Below the pieces are notes generated by a model. It saw only the letters and a program-made list of their open reading frames with translations, had not been told where the DNA came from and searched no databases. A program made the position numbers and the translations under genes. Positions 20,717 to 27,598 of a stretch of 37,330 bases of DNA are shown here, in pieces; position 1 is the stretch's first letter, and each line of letters opens with the position of its first letter. This DNA is from Gammaproteobacteria bacterium (GTDB taxonomy: Bacteria > Pseudomonadota > Gammaproteobacteria > Ga0077536): NCBI GenBank assembly GCA_030833185.1, contig JAURHQ010000014.1, positions 1 to 37,330 on the forward strand. Reading direction: 5' to 3'.

Positions 20717-22552
20717 TTAGGGCAGCAGTCGCGCTTGGCCGCCCGAGAACTGCGCCCATGCCAGACGGCGGTGAATCATGCCTTGCTCATCGATCCACAG
20801 TTCGCCGGTCAGACCCGACAGGCTTTGGGCTGGATCGCCGCGCAACTGACGCAGCTTGCCGATCAGTCGCCAGGCATCGGCGCCGAAAGCAAACAAGCGC
20901 TGCTCGGCCGGGGGCATTTTCCAGTACTTGCGCGCGGCGGCGTGGAGGGCGGCATCGCCCTGCGCCAGCGTCCAGGGCGTATCGCCAAACATCACGCCGT
21001 CCAGATCTTTGTCCGCCCGGGTGTTAGCAGTCCCCTCGTGGATGAGCGACGTAGCGTAGATCGCGACCGCGTCGGTTCCAAAGTACCGAAACTGGGGCAG
21101 GATTTGCCGGGCATCGACTGGTTCGGCAGCCATGATCACGGCGTCGACGTCGTCGCGTGTTTGCATGTCAAAGGCAACCGCTCGCCCGAGCAGCCGCTGG
21201 AGCGCGCTCGCGCGCGTCTGGCTTTCGCTCAGGCCGAACAAGCGTTTCACCGATTCGCCGTAGGAGCCGACGTTCCGGTTGAAGCGTGCCGAGCCCAGCA
21301 CCTCGCCGCCCAGCGCCTGCCAGCGCGCTTCGAAGGCCCCCAGTAGCCGGGTGCCCAGATCGGTATTGGGCACCAGCACCACCGGGCGCCGGCGGTTCTC
21401 GCGCCACGCGCGGTCGGCGGCGTCGATGACTTCATCTTCCGGTCGCAGGCCGAACTGGTAGAAGTCGGGGCCTGCGGTGACTTTGCCCTCGCTCGCGTTG
21501 AGCGCCAGCACCGGTACCTTCAATGCGGCCTGCGCCCTAAGGGCTTCCACCGCGGATTTTTCCAGTGGGCCGACGATGAAGTCAGCACCCTCCTGCAACG
21601 CGCGTTCGACAACGGCCGCCAGCGTTGCGGGTGTGGTGGCATAGCAAACAACACTGGCCTGTTCGCCGTTCGTGATGTCCTGAAAGCGGGCGGCCAGGAA
21701 GCCGTCCTGGATGGCGCGCGCCACCCGGCTGAGTTTGCCTTCAAAGGGCAGCAGCAACGCAATGCGTCGCGGAGCGGTCGTGTGCGGCGCCTCCTCGGCT
21801 TGTTCCAGCAGTTCATCGATCAGCAGCAGATGCGCCGGATGCGTCGGAAACCGGCTTTGCCAGTCGGTCAGCGCGGTAGTGAACGCGGTCCCATGCCGCG
21901 CCCCGGGGCCGGCCACTTCGAGCAGGGCGAGCCAGCCGGCAGCATGCGGGGCATCCGGCTTGAGGGTGGTTTTGAGCGCTTCGATGTGCGCGCCGTTCAG
22001 GGCCTGCCAGATCGCATAGGTCAGGCTGGTTCGACGCTTGGCGGGCAGGGGATAGCGCTCGGCCAGGGTGAGATTGACGGCCGCAGAGTCGGCGTCCCCG
22101 GCGCCAAGTTGCGCGGCACCGAGCGTGCGGAGGTACAGGCCGCGCGCGTAAGTATTGAAGTCTTTGGTGCCGCTCGCGGGCAGTGCGCGCAGCGCCTTGA
22201 CGGGGTCGTTTGCCTGCAAGGCCTGCTGCCCCCGTAACAGGCCAAGCAGCGCAGGGTCCGCGGCCTCAAATTGGCCAGCAACGGCCTCGCCCAGGTCAGC
22301 GCGAATGAGCGCCGCCTGCAGTTGCCAGCGCTGCCCGTCGGCGGCCCCGCCCAGACGGCTGAAGGCGTCGGCTGCCCCGGTAAAGTCGCCTTCGGTGAGT
22401 TTGGCTTCAGCGCGGGCTACCGGATCTTCCACCGGCGGCGCTGGCGTTGGCGCCGGTTGAGGTTGCGCGCACCCGGCGAGGATAATCAGCAGGCCTAAGC
22501 CCCACCCACGCCCTGTCCAGGAAGCCTTGCCAGTCACCATGTCGCCATTCAT
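20717..22552 (-). CDS. lpoA: Penicillin-binding protein activator LpoA
   Basis: LpoA is an outer membrane lipoprotein that reaches through the peptidoglycan to stimulate PBP1A. The product (611 residues from the chosen start) has a lipoprotein signal, GLGLLIILAGC, an N-terminal helical TPR-like domain, and a C-terminal LppC domain of the periplasmic-binding-protein type starting near PRRIALLLPFEGKLSRVARAIQDGF and including IVGPLEKSAVEAL, VLALNASE and FQFGLRPEDE-like segments. The start could be 22552 or 22540; both are close to rsmI starts on the other strand. It leads the operon with yraN, diaA and dolP and is divergent from rsmI. Confidence 0.92.
   Translation of the reverse strand: MNGDMVTGKASWTGRGWGLGLLIILAGCAQPQPAPTPAPPVEDPVARAEAKLTEGDFTGAADAFSRLGGAADGQRWQLQAALIRADLGEAVAGQFEAADPALLGLLRGQQALQANDPVKALRALPASGTKDFNTYARGLYLRTLGAAQLGAGDADSAAVNLTLAERYPLPAKRRTSLTYAIWQALNGAHIEALKTTLKPDAPHAAGWLALLEVAGPGARHGTAFTTALTDWQSRFPTHPAHLLLIDELLEQAEEAPHTTAPRRIALLLPFEGKLSRVARAIQDGFLAARFQDITNGEQASVVCYATTPATLAAVVERALQEGADFIVGPLEKSAVEALRAQAALKVPVLALNASEGKVTAGPDFYQFGLRPEDEVIDAADRAWRENRRRPVVLVPNTDLGTRLLGAFEARWQALGGEVLGSARFNRNVGSYGESVKRLFGLSESQTRASALQRLLGRAVAFDMQTRDDVDAVIMAAEPVDARQILPQFRYFGTDAVAIYATSLIHEGTANTRADKDLDGVMFGDTPWTLAQGDAALHAAARKYWKMPPAEQRLFAFGADAWRLIGKLRQLRGDPAQSLSGLTGELWIDEQGMIHRRLAWAQFSGGQARLLP
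22457..22486 (+). promoter_or_regulatory. Putative promoter of rsmI inside lpoA
   Basis: TTGAGG (22457-22462), an 18-base spacer and GATAAT (22481-22486) match sigma70 consensus at nine of twelve positions. The start would be near 22493, some 46 bases before the rsmI ATG. The element lies within the signal peptide region of lpoA on the opposite strand. Confidence 0.45.
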
Positions 22553-23420
22553 GCCGGATTCGGGCCCCAGTGTAACAATCGAGCGGCCCTGCTTATACCT
22601 TGTGGCTACCCCGATCGGGAATCTGGCTGACCTCGGTTTTCGCGCGCGACAGGTCTTGGCCGACGCCGACCTGCTGCTGGCCGAGGACACCCGGATGACG
22701 CAGCGCTTACTGGATCACTATGGCATCGCCCGCCGCGCTCAGGCCCTGCACGAGCACAACGAGCGCGAAGTCGCCTCGGGCATCGTGCGGCGTCTGCTCG
22801 AGCAGCGGCAGACGGCCGCGCTGGTCAGCGATGCGGGCACGCCTTTGCTGTCGGACCCTGGATTTCCGCTCGTCCAGGCCGCGCTGGCCGCAGGTTTGGC
22901 CGTGCGTGCGGTGCCCGGCGCCAGCGCCCTGCTGGCCGCCCTGAGCGTGGCCGGCCTGCCGACGGACCGGTTTGCGTTCGAGGGCTTTCTGCCACCGCGC
23001 GAACAGGCCGCGCGCCAACGCCTCGATGCGCTGGCCGACAAAGACCATACGCTGGTGTTTTACGAGTCGCCGCGGCGGGTGTTGCGCACCCTTGCCCTCA
23101 TGCGTGAAAGCATGGGGGACGAGCGGGCTTGCTGTGTCGCTCGCGAGTTGACCAAGCTGCACGAAACCCACTATCGCGGCAGCTTGGCCGACGTCGCGCA
23201 GACTCTGACGGACGACCCGTTCGGCGAGGCAGGTGAATTTGTCATCCTGCTGGGGCCGGCGCCTGCGGCGGCCGCCGCAACCGGTGAAATCCAGCGGGTG
23301 CTGGCGCTGCTGGCCCCACACGTGTCGCGCCGGACGGCCGTCGACCTGACTGCGAGCCTGCTGGCGCGCCCGCGCAATGAGGTCTATGCGCTCGCCCTGC
23401 GCAGCCAGGACGACGAATAA
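22539..23420 (+). CDS. rsmI: 16S rRNA (cytidine-1402-2'-O) methyltransferase RsmI
   Basis: RsmI methylates the ribose of C1402 in the decoding centre of 16S rRNA. The product (293 residues from this start) has the tetrapyrrole-methylase fold typical of the family: LYLVATPIGNLADL, LLAEDTRMTQRLL, HEHNERE, LVSDAGTPLLSDPG, VPGASALLAAL, FEGFLPPRE and FYESPRRVL. Three starts are possible, TTG 22527, ATG 22539 and ATG 22551; AGGAAG at 22519-22524 precedes the first two. It is divergent from lpoA, as in E. coli yraL-yraM, and rnpB follows it. Confidence 0.93.
   Translation: MSPFMPDSGPSVTIERPCLYLVATPIGNLADLGFRARQVLADADLLLAEDTRMTQRLLDHYGIARRAQALHEHNEREVASGIVRRLLEQRQTAALVSDAGTPLLSDPGFPLVQAALAAGLAVRAVPGASALLAALSVAGLPTDRFAFEGFLPPREQAARQRLDALADKDHTLVFYESPRRVLRTLALMRESMGDERACCVARELTKLHETHYRGSLADVAQTLTDDPFGEAGEFVILLGPAPAAAAATGEIQRVLALLAPHVSRRTAVDLTASLLARPRNEVYALALRSQDDE
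22592..22621 (-). promoter_or_regulatory. Putative promoter of lpoA inside rsmI
   Basis: On the minus strand, TATAAG (22597-22592) is a good -10, and TTCCCG (22621-22616) is a weak -35 at 18 bases. Transcription would start near 22585 and reach lpoA after about 33 bases. It lies within the start of rsmI, so the two putative promoters face outward across each other's genes. Confidence 0.35.
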
Positions 23421-23453
23421 ACGCAGGGACCGGTGTCAGGCCGGCCGGGTTTC

Positions 23454-23482
23454 TTTCAATTCACGATCGCGCGGGGGATACT
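23454..23482 (+). promoter_or_regulatory. Putative rnpB promoter
   Basis: A -10 GATACT (23477-23482) lies about eight bases before the expected 5' end of RNase P RNA. The -35 region TTTCAA (23454-23459) at 17 bases is weak. The position fits the RNA start well, so the -10 is likely real. Confidence 0.5.
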
Positions 23483-23490
23483 CGGCTTGG

Positions 23491-23866
23491 CGAGTCGGTC
23501 AGACGGTCGCTGGGGCGTTAAGCCCTGGAGGAAAGTCCGGGCTCCACAGGACGGGATGCCAGGTAACACCTGGGGGGCGTGAGCCCACGGAAAGTGCCAC
23601 AGAAAAGATACCGCCCGCGGCCTCAGGGCCGAAGGTAAGGGTGAAATGGTGCGGTAAGAGCGCACCGCGCCGGTCAACGCCGGTGGCAGGGTAAACCCCA
23701 TCCGGAGCAAGACCAAATAGGGAAGCAAGCCGCTTCGAGCGGTAAAGCGCGGTCCGCGTGGGCTTCCGGGTAGGTTGCTTGAGGCGTTCGGTGACGAACG
23801 TCCCAGAGGAATGACCGTCACCGCTTCACCGCGGGACAGAACCCGGCTTATCGACCGACTCGCCCC
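23491..23866 (+). ncRNA. rnpB: RNase P RNA (bacterial class A)
   Basis: The catalytic RNA that trims the 5' ends of pre-tRNAs. The 5' end CGAGTCGGTC pairs perfectly with GACCGACTCG near the 3' end (23853-23862), forming P1. Diagnostic conserved regions are GGAGGAAAGTCCGGGCTCC (23527-23545), the downstream AGAGGAATGACCGTC, and ACAGAACCCGGCTTAT near 23837-23852, which pairs with the first to form P4. The order of elements matches the A type known from E. coli. Exact ends are estimated to within a few bases. Its place between rsmI and mraZ is shared with Pseudomonas and relatives. Confidence 0.96.
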
Positions 23867-23908
23867 TTCTTCAGGGCTAATCAGCAGCTCTCCCCTAACC
23901 GAGGTTTC

Positions 23909-23947
23909 ACGCTTAGGTTTTTGAACCTGAAGCGTTTAATGCTTTTT
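23909..23947 (+). terminator. Intrinsic terminator downstream of rnpB
   Basis: ACGCTTAGGTT (23909-23919) pairs with AACCTGAAGCGT (23924-23935) with one bulged base and a TTTG loop. TTAATGCTTTTTGTT follows. It lies about 43 bases after the mature 3' end and separates rnpB from the mra promoter. The stretch from here to 24025 holds nothing else I recognise. Confidence 0.65.
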
Positions 23948-24025
23948 GTTCCGTCGAGATTTTGGCGCCCCCCACGGCCTCGCCCTAAGTTGCTGTTCGC
24001 AAAGCAAGAATCTGCGCTTCATTCC

Positions 24026-24055
24026 TTGACACCTTTCCAAGGCGATTCGTATAGT
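24026..24055 (+). promoter_or_regulatory. mra promoter of the dcw cluster
   Basis: A perfect -35 TTGACA (24026-24031), an 18-base spacer and a -10 TATAGT (24050-24055) form a near-consensus sigma70 promoter. Start is expected near 24062, leaving a leader of about 119 bases before mraZ. It is the only strong promoter visible before the mraZ-to-murB gene run. Confidence 0.8.
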
Positions 24056-24063
24056 GCCTCGCG

Positions 24064-24096
24064 TGGGGAATAGTGGGTGACAGTGGGGATTCGGGG
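24064..24096 (+). promoter_or_regulatory. MraZ operator: TGGGN direct repeats
   Basis: TGGGG (24064), TGGGT (24074) and TGGGG (24084) recur at exactly 10-base intervals, the spacing known for MraZ boxes in other bacteria. A degenerate fourth copy with GGGG follows at 24093-24096. The array begins at the predicted transcription start, so MraZ binding would block initiation or escape of its own operon. Confidence 0.82.
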
Positions 24097-24103
24097 ACAT
24101 TCT

Positions 24104-24136
24104 GGAGCAAAAACACCCGCCAAAGCGGGGGGCTCC
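24104..24136 (+). other. Nested hairpin in the mraZ leader
   Basis: GGAGC (24104-24108) pairs with GCTCC (24132-24136), and inside it CCCGC-CAAA-GCGGG (24116-24129) forms a second stem. It lies in the predicted untranslated leader between the MraZ boxes and the mraZ start. The segment from 24137 to 24180 shows no further motif and only a weak ribosome site. Confidence 0.4.
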
Positions 24137-24180
24137 GTAGCGAACCAGAAGACCCTCGAACAACGCGAGCAGCAGCGCAA

Positions 24181-24639
24181 ATGTTTCGGGGTTTCAACGC
24201 AGTAACGATCGACGCGAAGGGGCGGCTGGCAGTGCCAGCGCGCTTCCGCGAACTGCTGGCTGCGCGCAACGTCGACACCCTCATCATGACCATCAGCCCG
24301 TGGGACCGATGCATCTGGGCCTATCCCCTCCCCGAGTGGGAAGGCATCGACAGCAAGCTCCACGCCCTGCCTGCCGCCGACCCGGAAGCCCGCATGGCCA
24401 AACGGGTCGTGCTTGGCCACGCCACCGACTGTCAGTTCGATGCTCAGGGCCGGGTCCTCGTGCCCCAGGAGTTGCGCGATCTGGTCCACATCGACCGTCG
24501 CACGGTGGTGCTGGGGCAGGGCAACAAACTGGAACTGTGGGACGACGAGTCCTGGCAGCGTCGACGTGGCGAATGGCTGCAGGAAGTCGCCTCCGGCTCC
24601 ACGCCGACCTCCAACGTGCTGGCGTCCCTGTCGTTGTAA
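24181..24639 (+). CDS. mraZ: Transcriptional regulator MraZ
   Basis: MraZ is an AbrB-like DNA-binding protein that forms rings and represses the dcw promoter. The 152-residue product has the two repeated SpoVT/AbrB-type halves: FRGFNAVTIDAKGRLAVPARFRE at the N-terminus and DCQFDAQGRVLVPQELRD in the middle, each with the DxxGRxxVP signature; GNKLELWDDESWQ follows. The frame is open upstream but would run through the operator, and ATG 24181 gives the family start MFRG. Its boxes lie about 95 bases upstream, consistent with autoregulation. Confidence 0.96.
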   Translation: MFRGFNAVTIDAKGRLAVPARFRELLAARNVDTLIMTISPWDRCIWAYPLPEWEGIDSKLHALPAADPEARMAKRVVLGHATDCQFDAQGRVLVPQELRDLVHIDRRTVVLGQGNKLELWDDESWQRRRGEWLQEVASGSTPTSNVLASLSL

Positions 24640-24645
24640 TGGCGG

Positions 24646-25557
24646 GTGGAAACCGGTGCCCACATCCCCGTCCTCCTTGATGAAGTGCTTGAACAGCTCG
24701 CGATTCGTCCGGGCGGCAGTTACCTCGATTGCACCTTTGGGCGGGGCGGCCATTCCCGGCAAATCCTGCGCCGGCTTGGGCCGACAGGGCGCCTGTTGGC
24801 CTGTGACCGCGACGCGACGGCCGTTGCGGCAGGGGCCGACCTGCAGGCCGATCCGCGCGTGACGCTGGTTCAGGCCAGATTTTCGACCATCACCAGCGCG
24901 CTAGGCGCCGAGCGGCTGCAAGCCGGGCTCGATGGCGTCTTGCTTGACCTCGGGGTGTCGTCCCCGCAGTTCGATGAGGCCCAGCGGGGATTCAGCTTCC
25001 AGCACGACGGCCCGCTCGACATGCGGATGGACACCACCCGCGGCGAATCGGTTGCCGACTGGCTGGCGCACGCCGAACAACACGAGATCGAGCGCTGTCT
25101 GCGCGACTACGGGGAAGAGCGCCACGCCCGGCGCATTGCGCGTCGCCTGTGCGACACGCGGATGCGTGAGCCCCTCCGCACGACCGCCCAGCTGGCGGCC
25201 GTGATCGCCGGCGCGGTGCCGCGCAGCGGCGAGCGGATTCATCCGGCCACCCGCAGCTTTCAGGCCCTGCGCATCCAGATTAACGATGAACTGGGGGAAC
25301 TTGAGCGCGCCCTGCCGGTGCTGCGCGACGCGTTGGCACCCGCGGGCCGCCTCTGCGCGATTGCCTTTCATTCGCTGGAAGACCGCATCGTGAAGCGTTA
25401 CTTCCGTGATTCGGCGCGGGCGCCGGAGTTTGGGCAGGCGCCCGGACCACGGTTTGCACTCGTCACCCGCAAGCCCATTTACCCCGCTGAGGCGGAATGT
25501 GCGGCCAATCCCCGCGCCCGCAGCGCGCGCCTGCGGGTGCTGGAGCGGGCGGCATGA
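24646..25557 (+). CDS. rsmH: 16S rRNA (cytosine-1402-N4) methyltransferase RsmH
   Basis: RsmH methylates N4 of C1402, the same nucleotide whose ribose RsmI (22539) methylates, so both enzymes of m4Cm1402 are in this window. The 303-residue protein starts HIPVLLDEVLEQL, has the SAM motif YLDCTFGRGGHSRQIL, GVLLDLGVSSPQFDEAQRGFSF, DMRMD, and the C-terminal ERIHPATRSFQALRIQIN and AFHSLEDRIVKRYF. The start must be the GTG at 24646, because the in-frame TAA of mraZ lies nine bases upstream and no other start codon lies between. It overlaps ftsL by four bases. Confidence 0.97.
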   Translation: METGAHIPVLLDEVLEQLAIRPGGSYLDCTFGRGGHSRQILRRLGPTGRLLACDRDATAVAAGADLQADPRVTLVQARFSTITSALGAERLQAGLDGVLLDLGVSSPQFDEAQRGFSFQHDGPLDMRMDTTRGESVADWLAHAEQHEIERCLRDYGEERHARRIARRLCDTRMREPLRTTAQLAAVIAGAVPRSGERIHPATRSFQALRIQINDELGELERALPVLRDALAPAGRLCAIAFHSLEDRIVKRYFRDSARAPEFGQAPGPRFALVTRKPIYPAEAECAANPRARSARLRVLERAA

Positions 25558-25820
25558 GAGCGCTGATTCCCGTCGCGCTGGTCAGCGTTCTGATCTTCGC
25601 CAGCGCCTTGCAACTGGTGATGACGCGTTACGAGAGCAAGCGGCTCTACATGGAATTGCACGGCCTGCGACTGGCACGCGACAACCTCGATCGCGAGCGT
25701 GGCCAGTTGCTGCTGGAACAAGGCACCGCAGGCGCCCACCTGCGCGTCGAGGCCATTGCGCGCCAGAAACTCGACATGACGGTCCCCAATAAAGAACAAA
25801 TCATGAGGGTCTATCCATGA
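25554..25820 (+). CDS. ftsL: Cell division protein FtsL
   Basis: FtsL is a bitopic septal protein that joins FtsB and FtsQ and activates FtsWI. The 88-residue product has a very short cytoplasmic tail, one membrane segment (LIPVALVSVLIFASALQLVM, about residues 4-23) and a periplasmic coiled-coil-like helix (ESKRLYMELHGLRLARDNLDRE) ending with RVEAIARQKLDM. Sequence is weakly conserved, so the call rests on size, topology and the place between rsmH and ftsI. It overlaps both neighbours by four bases. Confidence 0.93.
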   Translation: MRALIPVALVSVLIFASALQLVMTRYESKRLYMELHGLRLARDNLDRERGQLLLEQGTAGAHLRVEAIARQKLDMTVPNKEQIMRVYP

Positions 25821-27598
25821 GCAGGAAAAAACAGGGAAGTGTGTTCGCCAGGCTGCGTCCGAAGTGGATGCCGCAGTCCTCGATGACGCGGCAACAGTTC
25901 GTGCTGGGCATGTTCGCGCTAGTGGCCGCCGCGCTGTGCTGGCACGCGGTCCATCTGCAGCTGGATAAAGGCGAGTTCCTGATTGGGGAGGGCGAGGATC
26001 GCTACGAGGCGCGCATTCAGACCGACGCACACCGTGGCATGTTGACCGACCGTAACGGCGAGCCCCTCGCGATCAGCACCCCGGTGAACTCGGTGTGGGT
26101 GAATCCGCGCGAACTCGTCAAGCACCGCGACCGCTGGCCGGAGCTGGGCAAACTGCTGGCTTACTCGCCGGAGTATCTCGAAGCCACGCTAGAACCACGG
26201 GCCGAGCGTTCGTTTCTCTACCTGAAGCGTCAGGCCAGCCCGGAGCTGGCTGAGGCGGTGAGAAAAGCGCGCATCCCCGGCGTGCACCTGACCGATGAAT
26301 ACCGACGCTACTACCCGGCGGGTGAAGTCGCAGCGAACCTGATTGGCTTCACCAACGTCGATGACCTGGGGCAGGAAGGTGTCGAATTGAGCTTTGATGC
26401 CGCCTTGCGCGGGGTCAATGGCGAAAACCGCGTGATTCGCGACCGACTTGGTCGGGTGGTGGAACACGTCGAGCGCATCAAGGACGTGCAGCCAGGCCGC
26501 GATCTGGCATTGAGCATCGACCGGCGCCTGCAGTACGTCGCCTACCGCGAGCTGAAAGCAGCGGTTGAGAAGCACAACGCCGTGGGCGGCCTGATGGTGG
26601 TGCTGAATGCGGAAACCGGCGAACTGCTGGCGATGGTCAATCAGCCCGCGTACAACCCGAATAACCGCAGCGAAGCGAAGCGGGAAAGTTTCCGCAATCG
26701 CTCCCTTACCGACCTGTTCGAACCCGGCTCGACCATCAAGCCGTTCACGGTGGCGGCCGGGCTGGAATCCGGGCGCTTCAAGCCAACGACCGTCATCGAT
26801 ACCTCGGGCGGCGTCTTTCGGGTCGGCACCACCACCGTCCGGGACGTCCACGCCTACGGGCCCCTGACCTTGGCCGGCATCATTCAAAAATCCAGCAACG
26901 TCGGGGTGACCAAAATCGCGCTGGCGATTGAGGAAAAGCTGTTTTGGCAGGTGTTAGACGGGGCTGGCTTCGGGCACACCAGCGGCGTCGAGTTGCCGGG
27001 TGAAACGGCGGGCCAGCTCGACTCCTGGCGCAACTGGGGGAAAGCCGACCACGTCACGCTGTCGTTTGGCTATCACACCAACATGACCGCCGTGCAGCTG
27101 GCCCGCGCTTACGGCGTCTTCGCCTCCGGCGGATTGCTGCGCCCGGTCAGCGTCCTGAAGCAGGCCGAGACCCCCGCCGGCACGCGCGTGATCTCGCAGG
27201 CCACCGCCGATGCCGTGCGCGACATGATGAAGCTGGTCACCGAAAAAGGCGGCACCGCCGAAAACGCCGCCGTGCCTGGCTACACCGTTGCCGGCAAGAC
27301 CGGCACCGTCAAGCGCGCTTCCGCCAAGGGCTACAACGACAGCGGCTACCGCGCGCTGTTCGCCGGCTTTTTGCCGGCCAATGCGCCGAAGCTGATCGGC
27401 GTGGTGGTGATCGACGACCCCAAGGGCAAGGAATATTACGGGGGGCTGGTGGCGGCGCCGGTGTTCTCCAACGTGATGCAGGAAGCCGCGCGGATTCTCA
27501 ATCTCACGCCTGACCGCCCGGAAGATGCGACCACCGTGCCGCAGCGTTTCGCGGCGTGGGCGCCGCCGATGCAGCAGGTGGCGTCGAAAAATCCATGA
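25817..27598 (+). CDS. ftsI: Septal peptidoglycan transpeptidase FtsI (PBP3)
   Basis: FtsI crosslinks septal peptidoglycan together with the glycosyltransferase FtsW. The 593-residue class B PBP has a short cytoplasmic tail, one membrane anchor (about residues 30-50), a non-penicillin-binding domain with RGMLTDRNGEPLAIST, and the transpeptidase domain with SxxK at Ser305-Lys308 (PGSTIKPF), SxN at Ser359-Asn361 (KSSNVG) and KTG at 494-496. The spacing is almost the same as in E. coli PBP3. The C-terminus lacks a long extension. It overlaps ftsL and murE by four bases each. Confidence 0.98.
   Translation: MSRKKQGSVFARLRPKWMPQSSMTRQQFVLGMFALVAAALCWHAVHLQLDKGEFLIGEGEDRYEARIQTDAHRGMLTDRNGEPLAISTPVNSVWVNPRELVKHRDRWPELGKLLAYSPEYLEATLEPRAERSFLYLKRQASPELAEAVRKARIPGVHLTDEYRRYYPAGEVAANLIGFTNVDDLGQEGVELSFDAALRGVNGENRVIRDRLGRVVEHVERIKDVQPGRDLALSIDRRLQYVAYRELKAAVEKHNAVGGLMVVLNAETGELLAMVNQPAYNPNNRSEAKRESFRNRSLTDLFEPGSTIKPFTVAAGLESGRFKPTTVIDTSGGVFRVGTTTVRDVHAYGPLTLAGIIQKSSNVGVTKIALAIEEKLFWQVLDGAGFGHTSGVELPGETAGQLDSWRNWGKADHVTLSFGYHTNMTAVQLARAYGVFASGGLLRPVSVLKQAETPAGTRVISQATADAVRDMMKLVTEKGGTAENAAVPGYTVAGKTGTVKRASAKGYNDSGYRALFAGFLPANAPKLIGVVVIDDPKGKEYYGGLVAAPVFSNVMQEAARILNLTPDRPEDATTVPQRFAAWAPPMQQVASKNP

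Noticed and set aside
23377-23821. Open frames on both strands over rnpB
   Set aside because: The region contains the conserved RNase P RNA core sequences, and the predicted peptides have no motifs.
24073-24180. N-terminal extension of mraZ
   Set aside because: It would translate through the MraZ boxes and leader hairpin; family members start at MFRG.
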